This document shows positions 4,413 through 5,507 of a stretch of DNA of 5,507 nt, in pieces. Positions within the stretch are counted from its first letter, which is position 1. Each line of letters starts with the position of its first letter. Both the position numbers and the translations under genes were made by a program. The DNA comes from CAZLGC01 sp964559275 (GTDB taxonomy: Bacteria > Patescibacteriota > CALEFQ01): the NCBI GenBank assembly GCA_964559275.1, contig CAZLGC010000054.1:1-5507 (forward strand), written 5' to 3'. The notes under the pieces are model-generated. The model had not been told where the DNA came from. It saw only the letters and a list, made by a program, of their open reading frames with translations, and did no database searches.

Positions 4413-5136
4413 AGGTGCCTGTGAAAGCTGGAATTTGAATATCTCCTGCCTCCGTAGTTTCTATGACCAGATTATATTCTCGCTGGCGACTGTGCAGATC
4501 AGTCAGGCGCCCCGGGTCATTAATGAAACGTGCCAATTCTTCGCTGTCACCAATCGCTCTAATCTCCAGCGGGGTGCCGACATGTGATTCATTGACCAAA
4601 ATTGTATTAACAATGCAGTTGATGGAGGTCGTACCTACCACCCGCTCATCATTGATAGCAATCGCCTCCGCCCCGGCCACCCACAGCATATTGACCACAT
4701 CGAGGATATCGGTGGAATGAATAATAGCGTCATTTTTGAAATCATTGCGATCCTTGAGTCCTTCATATTCACCGTCATCCATTGTCACGACAATTCCCTG
4801 TCCCTGCATCGGTCTCAGGCCGACAATCGTCTCAAAATCATCCAGCTCGGTATTGAGCTCCTTGGAAGTAGCTCGTCTGGTTTCAACCAAATCTTGCTGG
4901 ACTTCCACTTCCGCCCGCAAATTTTTAATCTCATCCTTGAGGTCTTTCTGATCCGTGCGCATCTCTTCTATAGTCTCGCCCAGCTCTAAAACCGGCTGGA
5001 TGGGATTGGTGCTGCGAGCCAGCGAACCGGTAGTGACAATCTGCACGGCAATAAAACCGCCTACCACCACCCCAATTGCCAGATAAATTAGTGGGTAAAC
5101 CAAAGACTTAGAGCGCTTTTTGGGCTCTGTTTTCAT
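4402..5136 (-). CDS. DUF881 (YlxW/YlxX-like) membrane protein, first paralogue
   Basis: 244 residues from the ATG at 5136. An upstream in-frame ATG at 5181 would add 15 residues, but 5136 is preferred because AAGGAGAGG (5142-5150) sits just before it and the protein then begins with the basic MKTEPKKRSK ahead of its helix (about 13-33). A coiled coil (50-100) leads to a canonical DUF881 domain: GQGIVVTMDD (112-121), IHSTDILDVVNMLWVAGAEA (139-158) followed by IAINDERV (159-166), then TTSINCIVNTILVN (169-182) and PLEIRAIGD (189-197). It closely fits the family pattern, whereas its partner downstream is more diverged. Both are predicted to be anchored with the domain outside the cytoplasm. Function is unknown; context suggests envelope or division. 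Confidence 0.85.
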   Translation of the reverse strand: MKTEPKKRSKSLVYPLIYLAIGVVVGGFIAVQIVTTGSLARSTNPIQPVLELGETIEEMRTDQKDLKDEIKNLRAEVEVQQDLVETRRATSKELNTELDDFETIVGLRPMQGQGIVVTMDDGEYEGLKDRNDFKNDAIIHSTDILDVVNMLWVAGAEAIAINDERVVGTTSINCIVNTILVNESHVGTPLEIRAIGDSEELARFINDPGRLTDLHSRQREYNLVIETTEAGDIQIPAFTGTYEI

Positions 5137-5144
5137 AAAAACCT

Positions 5145-5150
5145 CTCCTT
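5145..5150 (-). promoter_or_regulatory. Ribosome-binding site deciding the DUF881 start
   Basis: AAGGAG on the minus strand lies 8 nt before ATG at 5136, and the longer purine block AAGGAGAGG runs to 5142. It is the best Shine-Dalgarno sequence among the minus-strand genes of the window and rules out the longer start at 5181. Confidence 0.75.
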
Positions 5151-5152
5151 GT

Positions 5153-5181
5153 AGTATAAAAAAAAACAGCCCAGATAGCAA
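5153..5181 (-). promoter_or_regulatory. Candidate promoter for the DUF881-PH-DivIC/FtsB block
   Basis: On the minus strand TTGCTA (5176-5181, four of six) is followed after 17 bases by TATACT (5153-5158, five of six to TATAAT). The expected start near 5146 would leave an extremely short leader beginning within the Shine-Dalgarno sequence, which weakens the case. Confidence 0.3.
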
Positions 5182-5192
5182 ACTTTCTGCTA
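5158..5192 (-). terminator. Weak terminator-like hairpin and T9 run after the sugar transferase
   Basis: On the minus strand TAGCAGA (5186-5192, including the TAG stop) can pair with TTTGCTA (5176-5182), with one G-U pair and a three-base loop. Nine T follow at 5158-5166 after a 9-nt spacer. The spacing is too long for a standard intrinsic terminator, so partial termination or none is possible. Confidence 0.25.
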
Positions 5193-5507
5193 TTTTCGGC
5201 CGTTTGCCCGCATTTCGGTCACGGTAGAAGGCAGGGTACGTGATATTATAGCCAAATCAAACGCTAGATTACGCCTTTTTATGTACTCTAAATCTAGCTT
5301 CAGTTTCTCATCCGGTGGTGTGTAGTAGGTATGATGTAATTGGGCCCAACCAGTAATGCCGGGTCTGACCAGGTGTCGCCGAGCATAGCCCGGGACTTGA
5401 CGCAGGAAATTAACGACTCGGACGGTCTTTTCCGGACGAGGGCCAACCAGACTCATGTCGCCGATAATGACATTGAAAAGCTGTGGCAATTCATCAAGAT
5501 GAGTCTT
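5190..5507 (-). CDS. Bacterial sugar transferase (polyprenyl-phosphate hexose-1-phosphate transferase), N-terminus cut by window edge
   Basis: The visible 105 residues are the C-terminal half of the bacterial sugar transferase family (WcaJ/PglC type). These monotopic membrane enzymes move a sugar-1-phosphate from a nucleotide sugar to undecaprenyl phosphate, starting capsule, exopolysaccharide or glycoprotein glycan synthesis. Seen here: HLDELPQLFNV (3-13), whose Asp-Glu pair corresponds to the catalytic dyad in PglC; GDMSLVGPRPE (16-26); RPGITGWAQ (48-56); and LDLEYIKRRNLAFDLAII (71-88). The frame stays open to the window edge. An apparent TTG start at 5489 is in fact the Leu of DELPQ, so the gene begins outside the window. 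It ends normally, 53 nt before the first DUF881 gene. The sugar cannot be told from this part. Confidence 0.93.
   Translation of the reverse strand, partial: KTHLDELPQLFNVIIGDMSLVGPRPEKTVRVVNFLRQVPGYARRHLVRPGITGWAQLHHTYYTPPDEKLKLDLEYIKRRNLAFDLAIISRTLPSTVTEMRANGRK

Noticed and set aside
5137..5181. Longer start of the first DUF881 protein at 5181
   Set aside because: The extra 15 residues would be encoded over the T9 run and the Shine-Dalgarno sequence. The ATG at 5136 has the proper ribosome-binding site.

Overview
The window is a bacterial scaffold piece with one 100-N gap (1257-1356). Almost everything lies on the minus strand. Gene density is high, with short spacers and overlaps of 11 and 17 nt. 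TGA is used as a stop, so the code is the standard bacterial one and not the TGA=Gly code of Gracilibacteria/SR1. Several genes look like those of uncultured candidate-phyla (Patescibacteria/CPR-type) or Firmicutes-like genomes: a membrane-anchored parvulin with its first strand at the C terminus, a DivIC/FtsB-like protein ending in an aromatic WWDYFF tail, a two-helix bacterial PH-domain protein and twin DUF881 proteins. The lineage is inferred from protein style only.

Reading the minus strand from the right edge, the first gene is the C-terminal part of a polyprenyl-phosphate sugar transferase (5190-5507). Two tandem DUF881 proteins follow (4402-5136 and 3711-4412), then a PH-domain membrane protein (3005-3619), a DivIC/FtsB-type septum protein (2599-3021) and a secreted or anchored parvulin-type prolyl isomerase (1460-2539). 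All six are membrane or envelope proteins. They look like a cell-envelope/division block that starts with lipid-linked glycan synthesis and ends with an extracytoplasmic folding factor. A 30-residue single-helix membrane microprotein (3622-3714) lies on the plus strand and exactly fills the space between the PH gene and the second DUF881 gene.

Left of the parvulin gene are tRNA-Gly(CCC), the gap, tRNA-Thr(CGT) and the first 270 residues of an APC-superfamily amino-acid transporter (1-812), all on the minus strand. The region between them (813-1356) is the unusual part. It holds two back-to-back hairpins between tRNA-Thr and the transporter: a perfect 15-bp one, and a 69-nt one with two identical 3x3 internal loops. 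It also holds a near-consensus plus-strand promoter, with a palindrome over the start site, a leader hairpin, a C9 tract and a strong ribosome-binding site. These drive an unrecognised small plus-strand gene whose GC3 (37 of 41 codons) is far above that of its neighbour. That gene runs into the gap and its function is unknown.

No CRISPR array, transposase, insertion sequence or replication origin is visible.
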